This document shows, one piece after another, positions 11,671-22,590 of a DNA stretch of 64,000 bases. The notes beneath the pieces were generated by a model. It saw only the letters and a program-made list of their open reading frames with translations. It had not been told where the DNA came from and did no database searches. Within the stretch, counting starts at the first letter, position 1. Every line of letters begins with the position of its first letter. Source of the DNA: Boesenbergia rotunda (taxonomy: Eukaryota > Streptophyta > Magnoliopsida > Zingiberales > Zingiberaceae); NCBI GenBank assembly GCA_024364735.1, contig JAGFNQ010006458.1, positions 34,417 to 98,416 of the forward strand. Reading direction: 5' to 3'. The position numbers and the translations under genes were made by a program.

Positions 11671-11748
11671 CTGTTTTCTCATCCTTGATCTTCTGGCAGA
11701 CTCTCTATTAGACTGTTTCCTTTTCTCCCGTTTCAGTGCCCGGTCGTC
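11671..11748 (-). pseudogene. Captured bZIP (GBF-type) basic-region exon
   Basis: A 78-bp minus-strand stretch is bounded by a good acceptor (TTTTTTCAG before 11748) and a donor (CAG|GTATTT after 11671). It encodes 26 residues including KQSNRESARRSRMRKQ, the bZIP basic region with the invariant N-x7-R. The acidic DDRALKRE lead-in is typical of G-box binding factors. In GBF genes the basic region is split from the leucine zipper by an intron at this kind of position, so this is one captured exon without its zipper. Alone it could not dimerise. It lies between alpha-galactosidase and RING-CH fragments and is absent from CACTA-2. Confidence 0.85.
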
Positions 11749-11942
11749 CTGAAAAAATGAAACTCCTCAGACTTAGCAGAAAATCAAGCAACTTCAGGAA
11801 AATTAACACTTAAACATATTAATGCGGAAGGTGAACAACAAATGCAAGGCCGATCATTTGTTTCTGCAAGTTTTAGTAGCAATTCCAAGGACGGAAGTAC
11901 AAGACGAGCTGGGATGGAGATTGAACCTGCATCCATAGCACT

Positions 11943-12002
11943 TAAATCTGAATTTCTTTGTAGTGTTATCTTTCAGCTTCTTTTTATACAGACACCTATC
12001 AA
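11943..12002 (-). pseudogene. Remnant of CACTA ORF (Ulp1 gene exon)
   Basis: This stretch matches CACTA-2 at about 60628-60687 nearly exactly and encodes RCLYKKKLKDNTTKKF on the minus strand, part of the CACTA Transposase_24/Ulp1 gene. Its survival between unrelated captured sequences shows that CACTA-1 derives from a larger CACTA-2-like element by internal replacement. Confidence 0.8.
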
Positions 12003-12079
12003 TTCACAAATGATAATTTAGTGGGGAAAAATATAAAATTTTCCAAATGCATCACAAATGGCCTGGAGATCAAGTTTAC

Positions 12080-13726
12080 AAGTTGAACAGCTGCGAATAT
12101 AACTAGTATATCTCTAGTAACAAAGAATCGGAACTTCAAGACTCTCCATTTCCTGTCTGCATGAACATGAACCCTCAGATAGTAAGGAGCCTTGCAAGTT
12201 GTGCAATGAGCAAATGCAAAACCTTCCTGAGAAAATGAAATTTGCAAATGATTAGCTACCTAGAATTGTGTATTTTTCACTAATTGGTCTACCAAATAAA
12301 ATAAAATATTGAGAACAAAGATGAACATTTGTTAATGCTGTCAACCTTTAATCCAGCAAACTCCGTTCCTGTCAACCTCTAATCAAACAAGCAGTTTGAT
12401 CATTCTTCTGAATAATTAATTTGGTTCAATCACTTCAACTCATCTCTTATTATTACAATTCAACATGAGCTTTTTAAAGTTATAGTAGTGTGACATAAGC
12501 AACCCTCAACATCAATTCATCAATCAGTACACATAATATTTCTGCCAAATGATGGAAAGAGTTACAAGAATGGTGAGAACACAAAATAATTTATATTTTT
12601 AATTGCAGCATCTATCATGAGTCCATCCTTAAATTTTATTCTGGATAAAGATGGTTCAATCATGATTCAGATTATAATCAAGAGAAGACATTTTCCTATC
12701 CAATTGATTCACCAACAAACAAAAAATGACGAGAATTCACCAAGTTTCAAACCATGTTATGAACGATGAACAACAGAACATGTCACTAATGCAAGAAAGG
12801 GATATCCAAGATCTAGTGTTGCAGCTAAATTTAATAATATCAACATAGGAAAGACTGTAATCGCTAGGTCAACCAGAATCGAGAGTGTTCTGAATTGATA
12901 TTTAAACACTAAAGCACTAGTAAACATAAGAATGTTTAACAATGTGACTGCTACTTGTCTTCTAGGATCTCAAATGGCTCCATGGATAAGACAATAGCAA
13001 GTTAATAAAAACTTATTTATCGCGCAATAATTATACCACATGCTAACTAACTAAGCAATCAGCACTATCCCAAACAAAAAGAAAATCATATATACATTGA
13101 TAAGCACTTTGTACATCTTCTGGGAAACAACCTATTTGTCAAACAAAAAGAAAAGGGTTGAAATTTTCCATAATTTTCACCTGGCTAAGGAAGAAAAAAA
13201 TCATAATGGCATGTTCTCGCAGCACAACAAAACCAAAGTGAAACTTAAACACAATACCAAGGATTTGCATTTGCAGCAAAGTCTTCTAAACCTCAAAGCA
13301 TCATACCAGACACGCAATTGACTCACTTTGATAGATCGCCAGTGGTCCAAGCATTCACGGTGGACGTACTTGGAAGTTCCCTTGCACTTGCATGGCGCTA
13401 TGAAATCCCGTCCTGAAGATCCAAACCATTTTTATTTTGAGCAAAAAAAAAGTAATAATCAAACAGAATAGCAGCTCAACCAAAATCTCAAAGCACCAGA
13501 AGAAAACTTGTTCCAAAATGCAAGATCAAGATACAGTCTTTCGTTGCAAGAAATTAAAAAATAAAAATAGCAAGTGGGCGAAGAAAGGTAGACGACCATC
13601 AGTTTCGAGGCAGATCCGGCACTGGAATTGCTCGGCGGGTCCAGCTTCTAGGTCAATCTCGTCAGGTTCAGTGATGGGGGCAGGCGCAGTGAGAGGAGTG
13701 GAGCTCCCCTCATCCGCCATGACCAT
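12080..13726 (-). pseudogene. Captured RING-CH (MARCH-type) E3 ligase gene, 5' half
   Basis: Three exons are legible. Exon 1 (13726 or 13720 to 13597) has the start codon and the first zinc ligands in CRICLETDG, then donor GTCGTC. Exon 2 (13412-13327) holds CKCKG...YVHRECLDHW, then donor GTGAGT. Exon 3 (12226-12080) has HCTTCK and the start of a hydrophobic helix, then donor GTAAAC. Phases match and the 357 nt read without a stop. The C4HC3 RING-CH domain is complete. RING-CH ligases are usually membrane E3 enzymes; here the downstream membrane exons are missing and CACTA sequence follows. About 400 bp upstream (13727-14150) may be captured 5' UTR and promoter. It could yield a soluble RING-CH peptide or siRNAs. 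Confidence 0.85.
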
Positions 13727-14177
13727 TGATCGGACCCTCTGTGGATCTCACGGATAACTCTATTATCTGCAGATATACACGAAAAAAACGAGGAAGCTGT
13801 TAGTTCTTGATGAGCTTAACAAGAAGTTAACTCTAGATTATCTTCCTGAAACTGGATTCTTCGAGAAGATCTGGATTTCGGCAGGGAAGTAATTAGGGTT
13901 TCGGCTGGGAGACGGAGATGCACCTCCTCGACAGCCGGAGGCGAAGCGAGGAAGGTGGGAGAAATACCGCGGCTATGAAACGATGAAGGGAACTCCAACG
14001 CCGGCAGAGGAATCGTACACAATGTCGATTTCGTGGAGAGGAGAGGACGAGGGAGGTGGCAATGAGGGAGGTGGAGGGAGGTGGAGGGAGATATTTCGCG
14101 GAGAAAAGAAGCGCGGAGTGATTTTTCGCGAGCCGCCGAGGTTTGGCAATGAGCGAGGGATGTGTTTTTTATTTTAG

Positions 14178-14404
14178 CGGGAAATACGACAACGCTTTTA
14201 AAAAACGCTTTTGTAACAGCGTTGTCTTTCATCCGAAACCACAACACTAAGCACATCGCATCATTATAAAACGTTGTCGTTATTAAAAAGTAAAACACAT
14301 AGACAACGCTTTTCACTAAAAACGTTGTAAAACAAAAAAAGACAACGTTTTTTTTAAAAAACGTTGTCGATTGGGCGTTGTTGATTGCAAAAATTCTTGT
14401 AGTG
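14178..14404. repeat. CACTA-1 right subterminal repeats
   Basis: ACAACGCTTTT, AAAACGTTGTC and GCGTTGTC motifs alternate in both orientations up to the terminal TTCTTGTAGTG, mirroring the left end. Several pairs can fold as hairpins. They are interpreted as transposase-complex binding sites by analogy with En/Spm. Confidence 0.8.
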
Positions 14405-16442
14405 AGGAATACTAGAGAGAAGATTTGGAAGAAAAGGATCTTCGCATACCCTCCAAGTGTAGGGTACCCTATGATTTAAAGAAGGTTAAATTCCAGCGCT
14501 AGGATGTAAGTGTCCTCTCGCCTGCAGTATAATTGCTATTAAATGTTTGTTTGTGTGTTTCTTTTGAAAAATCACAAGGATCATCCTTGTAGAAGTTTCG
14601 GCCACCCTAGGATTGGGGGTCCAAGAGAAAGGTTTGATCCAACTTTGATGCATGGGAAGACTTTGGGACTTAGGGTATACATGTGATGGATTTTTCTTCA
14701 TGGTGTCAAGAACAAAAACCTAGGGTTGTCCTTGTGTGGGTTTCGGCCACTTCCTAAGGGATGTGCTTGGCAACTTTTCATTACATGAAAATAACCCTTA
14801 AGACCTAGGGTATACTCATATGTGATGTTTCCAAATTTTTGGAAGGACAAAATTAGGGTTTGGTACCCTACAAGGTTTCGGCCAAACCCTTGTAAATTAG
14901 GGTTAGTGGATGCTAACCCCACTTTGAGGTTTAAACCATGTTTAAATTGTTACATGAAATGTACTTGAGGTGTTTGTAAGAATGCTTGAATGAATGCTTG
15001 ATTGGAAAACCAAACTCCTTTACTTGTGAGTTTCGGCCAACCCTAGCTCTAGGGTTGGGAAGTCCTTAATGAAACCATGAAGCATGCTACACTTATATGA
15101 TGTGTGTATAAATTATGTGACCTATCTTGTTAGGTATAAAAGCATGCCTTATAGCCCATGGGGCACTCTTATGACATGAACATGATGTGATTGAGATGTG
15201 GTTGATAATATGCTTTAAAAAAAAAGGATACTCTATTGAACTGGGATCAAGAGCACCCGAATGTGTGGTGTGTCCCTAGGGGATCAAGAGCACCCGAATG
15301 TGTGGTGCGTCCCTTTGAGAAGTGATTAAGAGTACCTTTAGGCATATACATGTATGAGTAATTGCATGATAAATTACTTTACTTTGGAAAGTTGTGTACC
15401 CGACTCGGAAGGGGGTCGTTAAACAAATCCAATGTGCATGTTAACTGAAGGTCATGACATTGGTAGGACGGAAGGGTCCTGCTCTAATTAGATTGGTGGC
15501 TCGCTACCCCAATTTATTAGGGAACGCGCATGATGTGGTACTACAACTGGGCCCTGGGAGATATTGTATTTTCAAGTACTTACCTTTATGGAACCTTTTG
15601 AAAAACATTTCTAATTATGTGATAATCTTGTTCTGTAAGTACTTAGAGATATTTGATGTGATGCTTATGATGCTTTGATGAGATGCTTATGATTCTTATA
15701 ATCTTGTTCTATCTTGATTACTGAGTACATGATATGATGTATCGATATGGTTTTGCGAGTAGGCCCGGATTCTTACTAAGCATGTTTTGCTTACTAGTTC
15801 ATGTTGTTTTCTTATGCTGCAGATAGCGGTAAGAAATACTTGAACTAAAGGAAGAGGCAGAGGGAAGGCGAGAGGATGTGTGTGGTGATGGCTCGGGAAA
15901 GAACGAAAGATTCTATCTACCTTGTTTTGTCTAGAATCTAAACTGCTTCCAATGAAAGATTGAAATTGTATTGCTATACTCTGAATGTGTGATGATCATG
16001 ACTACTCTACTGTGATTAAGTTAGGGATATGGAACCTATGTCATGCTAGATAACACTATCATTAATGTCTAAACTTTGTAGTATGCATGCTAAGTAAAAT
16101 GCTAGATAATTACTATTTTCTGTTTCTTATGAATGCTAATTTCTTATGAATGCTTCTCTTGCATGTATCTAAGACTAGATAACTCTTGCTATATTCTTAC
16201 TTGAGATTCCATGCTATAGTGTGTTAAATGATCTTCCTATTAGGTTGTAAATGCATGTAGATATAAAAGAAATGAAAAAAAAACCTTGCTTGGTAAATTA
16301 GTCTTCAATAAGCATGCTTACTACATTTCTTTTATTGTAACTGTTTTGTTTGGATATACATGCTTAAGATGATAAATGATTTGAATGTATGGACCCGTAA
16401 CCCCGCCTTAAGGGTAGATATAAGGTCGAGCGTTACAAGTAA

Positions 16443-16912
16443 GGGGTGCGTACCCGCCCCTGAGTAGAAATACTGGACACATATAGAATAGTGTGGAACA
16501 TATGGAGTCCAATATCAATGTCTAGGTGATGGATCAATGCGTACAGTAAGAAGGTGTGGAATGGTCGTATGGTCGCGACGTCCCTAGTGGACAAGGGTAG
16601 AATGCAACGGACTAGGACTCTATAAAGAGCGTAGTCCTGGACCTGAAGATCTACAGACTGAAATCACCTAGCCAAAGGATTTCGAGCATCTCTATAAAAA
16701 TAGGAATATAGGGTGTCCAGGTCAATGTGAGAGTAGGGAGCATCAAAGGGAAGATCTCTAGGAGGATAACAGCAGAAAGTGGACTGAGAAAGTCGTAGTC
16801 CAAGAAATCTGTTGAGCAACGAGGGTGTTATTGTCAAGGGCATCCCTTGTACTGTGGTGACAAACATAAGATCATTTTGTCTGACTATATTGTTGTAGAA
16901 TTCTGCACATAG
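16443..16912 (-). pseudogene. C2 accessory ORF, middle piece with nonsense codon
   Basis: This minus-strand piece continues the frame of 25510-25676 directly across element A and its CATAG duplication. It includes the stretch LLNRFLGLRL, typical of Transposase_32-like plant retroelement proteins. An in-frame TGA at 16666-16664 ends the frame; beyond it the same reading frame stays open to the gypsy LTR at 16437. The ORF is therefore interrupted by two insertions and one nonsense change. Order and frame show that the three pieces were one protein. Confidence 0.6.
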
Positions 16913-17842
16913 CGTTGGAGCAATTGACCCTAAGATGGTCCGGAGTGACCATGGATTTTGATGTTTGGGCAAAGAGTTTAAGTTAGGTTTACCCTTGTAT
17001 TTGATATGCGTATGTTGAGTGTGCAGGTTGTACAGGTTACACATATGTACCTGACTGGACGGCCTCAGTACGGTGAAGGATGGCATGGAGGCCAGCTGGA
17101 GGCTGGCGTGCGCATCTGAGGGACCATGGAGTGCAGGGACGATGAGCTGATGGGCGCGGACTTCGAGGCATACGTGAAGGGTGGCATGGAGGCAAGCTGG
17201 AGGCTTGCGTGCGCATCTGAGGGACGAGGGCCAAAGATGAAGAGGGTGCGAAAGCAACAGTCGAGGCTGCGGAAGAGGAGTCAGTCGAGTCGTGAGAGTC
17301 GAGTGTTGTGTGAATGTACTCGGGAAGGGATTCAGCTAGGGACCAGTCGACTGCCCTGGGGGCAGTCGACTGGTAGGTGGCTGGTGAGCTGGCTGAGAAT
17401 TCGAACGTTGAGGTGCAACGGTCGAATTTGGCTGACACCAGTCGACTGCCCTGGGGGCAGTCGACTGGTAGCGAGAAATCAACCCCGAGTCCTATTTAAA
17501 GAGGACTTCGTGGTGGCTGGGTTTCTTGACGAAACTTGCTTGGATAGGGCAAGTTAGTAGTCTTGTATACTCAGGAAGTGTCCTTGGTGTTGTAGCGAGG
17601 TTTCTCCACCCACAAGGAGCGACGAGTTCTAGCCGGAGGTTATCCGGGGATTGATCCACCGACGGATTGTTGGATTAGTCACCCGACCGGGGTGGATACC
17701 AACTAAAATCGCCGTGTTAGCATTGGTTAGTGATTTTATTATTGTTTTACTATTATTTCCGCTGTGCAAACTAACCGTGTAGAAACAAGAATTCGGCGAA
17801 ACGCTATTCACCCCCCTCTAGCGTACCACATTCGATCCTTCA
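16913..17842 (+). repeat. Element A 5' LTR
   Basis: The LTR runs from CGTTGGAGCAATTG to GATCCTTCA. It contains two copies of a 31-bp perfect palindrome (17343-17373 and 17438-17468), a TATTTAAAG core-promoter-like box at about 17493-17501, and a CACCCCCCTCTAGC block near the 3' end that recurs in related LTR families. Apparent ORFs on both strands here are shadows. Confidence 0.9.
17343..17468. promoter_or_regulatory. Palindrome pair upstream of LTR A TATA box
   Basis: CCAGTCGACTGCCC, TGG, then its exact inverse GGGCAGTCGACTGG form a 31-bp palindrome with 14-bp arms, present at 17343-17373 and 17438-17468. Further copies or near copies lie in the internal region (about 20086, 20148, 20995), in the 3' LTR (21996-22026 and 23678-23708) and, diverged, in A-prime LTRs (about 43226, 43317, 47688). 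The position just upstream of the TATA-like box suggests a binding site or a hairpin; the role is inferred. Confidence 0.75.
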
Positions 17843-17844
17843 AT

Positions 17845-17856
17845 TGGTATCAGAGC
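17845..17856 (+). other. Primer binding site, element A
   Basis: TGGTATCAGAGC lies two bases after the 5' LTR end. It is the standard plant Ty1/copia PBS, complementary to the 3' end of initiator tRNA-Met, and fixes the LTR boundary and the element's orientation. Confidence 0.93.
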
Positions 17857-17914
17857 AAGGACTGCTCTTGATCGGACTAACCGCCGAAAGAGTACATGCT
17901 AGAGGAGAAGAACG

Positions 17915-19524
17915 ATGGAAGACAAACTTGGGGACAACATCTACACTCCGCCGGCCTACGACCATGAAGACTTCGGGTATTAGAAGTCACAGATGGAGAC
18001 GTGGTTCGCGATGGAGTGGGAACAAATGATTGCGCTTGAAGAGCCATATGAGACTCCAAAGGATAAGCATGGGAAGAGGCTTAGGCCTAGATATTGGAGT
18101 CAAGAACAACAAGATCTTTCTAGAGCAAACGAAAAGGTAATTAGTGTTTTAAGCAATGTTTTGCCTAATAATATTTTGAGTTGTGTAGGAAAATACGAAA
18201 ATGCGCACGACCTATGGAAAAAGATAAAAGAATATCATGAAAATCCTACACAAATTCAAAAGCCTGAAGGAGTAAGTTCAAGTGGAGAAGAGGAAAAAGA
18301 AAAAGAATCATCTACATCATCAAGTGAAATGGAAGAAGTGTCAACTTTTTCAAGTGAGGAGGAGGAGCTAAGTGAAAGATCATCAACCTCCTCAAGAGAA
18401 GAAGAAGAGGCATCAATTTCAAGAATTGAGGGGAGGAGAGACCCTCATCTACACATGATCAAGAGGAAGCTTCGACATCATCCGAGGTTGAAGAAGAAGA
18501 AGTCAACCTAGTCTCCACCTCCACCTCCACCTCCACCAAAGCCAAGAGAAAGGACCACATTACATGCTTTGTGTGTAATGAAAAGGAGCACTACAAGGAC
18601 AAGTGTCCGAAAGATAAAAAGGAGGTAAAATCTACACTTATTTCAAGTTCTTTAAACTCTAACATAAAGTGTAGGATTGGAGAAACCCAAGAGAAGAAGA
18701 GGAGGATTCGATGCTTCACGTGTGGTGAGCTAGGGCACTACCACACCAAGTTCCCAAGGAAGAAAGAGCTAAAGAAAATGGAGCACTTAAGGAGATGGGA
18801 AAAAGAAGAAAGAAAGAAGAGAAGAAGCCCACATCAAGGAGGGACTACAAGGGTAAGGGAGGTAATTCCTAACCCTAGATTAAATTGTCATTCATATTTA
18901 AGTTCCTCCATGAATACTAAGAATCATGCCAATTACCCATCCATGAATATTAGAAATAATGCAAATCATTCATCTATGCATGCTAGATTTCATGAAAATT
19001 ATCTTTTTGTGTATAACCATGGTTTTAAATATCATGATAGGAATAAGGATAACAAGGTAGATACATATCCTAAGAAAAGCATGCATCATGGTAAATCTAA
19101 GACCTGTGTATCCAAGGCTAAAGGCATTAACCCCAAGGGAGGAAAACAAATGCCTAAGGAAATGGGTAGTTCTAGGAATGTCCAAAGTGGGCATATGGAC
19201 TACAAGGTTAAAGGTCTAGAGAGGGAAAATCAAGCCTTGAGGGCAAGGCTTGATACATTAGAAAAAGCCCTAGAAAGATTCACGGTTGGATCTAAGGGCT
19301 TAGACATAGTGTTGGGTAGTATAAAACCCAACTATGATAAGTCGGGATTGGGGTACCGATCTAAGACCTCCAAGGGCAATGGAAAGAAGTATGCTGAGAA
19401 AGCATACAATCGTAGTAAGGAGGGAAGGTCCAAGGATAGCAAGGGGATGTCATCCAAAGGTAGAAAGGGTGACTTAACCAAGGACAAGGTGTCCAAGGTT
19501 AAGAAAACTCACTTTAAAGGCTAA
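17915..19524 (+). pseudogene. Element A gag, degenerate
   Basis: The gag starts at ATG 17915 about 60 bp after the PBS. An in-frame TAG at 17981 replaces an expected Trp codon; translation is open again from 17984. Around 18440 the frame shifts by one lost base, and the protein continues through a Ser/Glu-rich linker to zinc knuckle one (C-x2-C-x4-H-x4-C, CFVCNEKEHYKDKC, at about 18559) and a second knuckle whose last Cys has become Phe (CFTCGELGHYHTKF). A coiled coil with ALERFTVGSKGLD follows, then a basic Lys/Ser/Gly tail to the stop at 19524. Gag would form the retroelement particle and bind RNA. No protease follows. Confidence 0.82.
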
Positions 19525-21551
19525 GAGTCACCGGTGGCATACCAGTGTGGCTTAGTGTGGATCGAGTCACCTAGGGAGGTGGCTAAGGCTAAGAGCTCAA
19601 GGGGGAGCTCTAAAAGCCTTTAGGGTCCATGGTAAATGGATCTCAAAAGTTTCTCCCTTAGGAAATTAGGTGAAATGTGCCAAAAAGGGTTGGAAGACTT
19701 GGGTAAGTCTTAATCCTAGATTTTGGCACATCAAAAGGAGAATTTAGGGAGAAAAGGTGAAAAAGGAGCTATGATTCACAAAATTGAGGTTTAATGGTGG
19801 AATACCATGTATTTCAGTGCTAGAAATGAATTGTGATCACGCATTGGAAGATACATCGAGGAGAAATCACATTTGAGACTTTTGGGATGAGTTTCAATGA
19901 TACACTTTAGGATAAGTTGAGTTTCGTGCCAATCTTGGGATCCGGAATACATTTGTTTGGAAACATATTTTTCCCAGGTAGATATTGGCTTCACAAATCT
20001 CCCCACGAAATTTCATAATTTTTGGAGATTTGTGGAACTATTTAGGGATTTCTGAAATTCGACTGAAAAACCTGAAAATAAGGTATCAGTCGACTGCCCT
20101 GGGGGCAGTCGACTGGTCTCAAGCCCAGAATCTTTCTGTGAGTTTTGGGAGTCGACTGCCCCAGGGGCAGTTGACTGGTCCATAGGCTGAAATTGAAAAA
20201 TGGGAATGGGCTAATCAGAAACCGCAAGTTTGGATTATGGGATATGTTTTGGATTAAAATTAATGTTTATGATTTCATGAAGTATTATCTCATGACTTGA
20301 TAAGACTTGGTTGATGCTTTAAAAATTAAGGAAGATTGATAAGTTCTCCTAGGTATCTAGGACTTAGAGGTCAAAAGGGAAAGTTGAGGACAATTCCATG
20401 TGTAAATTGATATTAGTTAGAATTGGCAAACACATGGAATTTGAGATAGATTTGAAAGTTGATACAAATGTCAAATCTTTGAGGGAAATTAGAGAGTTGT
20501 ACCAAAGTCAAGCACATTTGATAATCTCAATCAAATCACATTTTTTTAGGATATGGTATATCCTAGCAAATGTGCTTGCAAACTTTTTGGAATGTTTAAA
20601 GTTTTGTTGAGTTCTTATTGACACTAGGGATAAGGGTGCTTGAGGAACATGCCTATAAGAGTGTCAAAGGGAGAAGAACTCGGGTGTTGGGTTGTGTATG
20701 ACTCAACGTGGTGTCTAGGAGGTTAAGTTGGGTAGAACTTGACCTGGGAAAAATGAAAATTAAGAGAAGGCATGGGTAAAGGGGGAGGTTGCCTCCTAGA
20801 TGCCTTGATTTTCATTTTGAAATTTTTGGGTTTTGTGTCAACTTGGGAATGATGATAGATACATGGGTAGATGTATTTTTCCCAAGTAGGTATGGGTATC
20901 ACAAAGTTCTCCACGAGATTTGAGAATTTTTGGAGATTTGTGGAATTTCTGGCGCATTTCTGAAAATGGCCAGAAAAGACTGAAATCAGAGTATCAGTCG
21001 ACTGCCCTGGGGGCAGTCGACTGCCAGAGGCTGATCTGGGTATCAGTAGCTAGTTTGGGGTCCAAATGACAAGAAACAAGTGTATGGGGGTCTAGTACAC
21101 TGTGTTTAGGGCCATTGGGAATTTAAAGAACCAATAATTGGGTAATTATTGGGTTCTTTTTTATGTATGGCAAAGGGGGAGAAATAGTGTGTTTAAGTGG
21201 GAAACCAATACCTGTGCTAGAAAGAAACCCTAGGTTTAGGGGGAGCTAAGTTTGAGGGGGAGCATGGCTGCTCCCTTCTTGGCGTAAGGGGAACCTTGGA
21301 GAGGTTCTTAAAAAGCCTTTGTAAGTCCAGTGTAAGGGGGAGCTTGGCAGAAGCTTTAAAAAGCCCGAGTTTGGCGGTTTGGTAGAAAATCCTAGCTTGG
21401 AGGGCTAGGTGTAAAATTCCTAACTTGGAGGGTTAGGTGTGGGATGCCTTGGGATAGGATCCAGTTGTGCATTGCATATGCATTCATTTAGCATGGTTTT
21501 TGCTATTTACTACTATCTTGCTTTCCTAACTTAAACGGATTGTCAAATATC
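19525..21551 (+). other. Element A non-coding internal region
   Basis: No pol domain is visible in any frame. The stretch contains two related blocks of about 150 bp (around 19970-20110 and 20890-21030), each with GGAGATTTGTGGAA and a palindrome of the GTCGACTGCCC type, so it arose partly by internal duplication. It is rich in GGGGGAGC-like purine tracts near 21230-21350. Confidence 0.6.
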
Positions 21552-21565
21552 AAAAAGGGGGAGAT
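21552..21565 (+). other. Polypurine tract, element A
   Basis: AAAAAGGGGGAGAT directly precedes the 3' LTR start TGTTGG at 21566. This is the plus-strand priming site and confirms the 3' LTR boundary. Confidence 0.9.
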
Positions 21566-22159
21566 TGTTGGAGCAATTGGCCCTAAGATGGTCCGGAGGG
21601 ACCATGGGTTTTGATGTTTGGGCAAAGGGTTTAAGTTAGGTTTACCCTTGTATTTGATATGCGTATGTTGAGTGTGCAGGTTGTACAGGTTACGCATATG
21701 GACCTGACTGGACGGCCTCAGTACGGTGAAGGATGACATAGAGGCCAGTTGGAGGCTGGCGTGCGCATCTGAGGGACCATGGAGTGCAGGGACGATGAGC
21801 TGATGGGCGCGGACTTCGAGGCGTACGTGAAGGGTGGCATTGAGGCAAGCTGGAGGCTTGCGTGCGCATCCGAGGGACGAGGGCCGAAGATAAAGAGGGC
21901 GCGAAAGCAACAGTCGAGGCTGCGGAAGAGGAGTCAGTCGGGTCGTGAGGGTCGAGTGCTATGTGAATATACTCGGGAAGAGATTCAGCTAGGGACCAGT
22001 CGACTGCCCTGGGGGCAGTCGACTGGTAGGTGGCTAGTGAGTTGGCTGAGAATGTTGGTGCAGGAAGCACCATATCGAACCTTGTTTTGATATTGGCAAA
22101 GGATTCAAAGTTAAGTGTTATTTGTGATCTAACAATGTTACTCAAGTGTGCAGGAAAAG

Positions 22160-22590
22160 TCCTAGCAAAGGGATGCTAGGCACCTGGCGAAGGGCTGCCA
22201 GGAAACAAAGTCCTAGCGAAGGGCTGCTAGGCACCTGGCGAAGGGCTACCAGGAAACAAAGACCTGGCGAAGGGCTGTTAGGCACCTGGCGAAGGAATGC
22301 CAGGATACAAAGCCCTAGCGAAGGACTGCTAGGCAACTGGCGAAGGAATGTCAGGGTACAAAGCCCTAGCGAAGGACTGCTAGGCACCTGGCGAAGGAAT
22401 GCCAGGATATAAAAACCTAGCGAAGGACTGCTAGGCACCAGGCAAAGGACAGCTTGGTACTGAAGACCTGGCGAAGGACAGCTTGGCACCTGGTGAAGGA
22501 CTGTCAGGATACGAAGACCTGGCGAAGGACTGCTAGGCACCGGGCGAAGGATAGCTTGGTATCCAAGACCTGGCAAAGGACCGCTGGGCA
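22160..22590 (+). repeat. Minisatellite in C-family LTR
   Basis: About 20 units of 20-27 bp built on CTGGCGAAGGACTGCTAGGC follow one another with alternating CTGGCGAAGG and CTAGCGAAGG forms. The same array occurs in the other C LTRs (about 3630-3830, 5610-6030, 29875-30180), with different copy number in each. It produces long spurious ORFs on both strands. Confidence 0.85.

Larger units (their letters stand above)
8115..14404 (-). mobile_element. CACTA-1: deleted CACTA transposon with captured genes
   Basis: The termini are CACTACAAGAAAA at 8115 and TTCTTGTAGTG at 14394-14404, the diagnostic CACTA (En/Spm) inverted repeat, flanked by a 3-bp AGG duplication (8112-8114 and 14405-14407). Both ends carry subterminal ACAACGC...GCGTTGT hairpins. 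The left 3.24 kb is near-identical to CACTA-2 at 55501. From 11355 onward it differs, except for a remnant matching CACTA-2 at 11943-12002. No transposase remains, so it is non-autonomous. The interior holds fragments of three unrelated plant genes, all on the minus strand: alpha-galactosidase, GBF-type bZIP and RING-CH. It sits inside the gypsy solo LTR. Confidence 0.92.
7450..16437. mobile_element. Gypsy-type solo LTR hosting a CACTA, TSD AGTAA
   Basis: The element starts TGTAACACCCC and ends GAGCGTTACA, an inverted terminal pair typical of Tekay/Del-type Ty3/gypsy LTRs. It is flanked by AGTAA at 7445-7449 and 16438-16442. Without the CACTA inserted at 8115 it is about 2.7 kb. No PBS, polypurine tract or coding region is present, so it is a solo LTR. 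Internal traits are AT-rich 45-bp repeats (about 7555-7735), four GTTTCGGCCA motifs between 14595 and 15040, and a duplicated block containing GATCAAGAGCACCCGAATGT (about 15246-15313). The lineage is inferred from termini only. Confidence 0.82.

Noticed and set aside
18970..19194. Minus-strand ORF inside element A gag
   Set aside because: Antisense shadow of the gag region with knuckle motifs.
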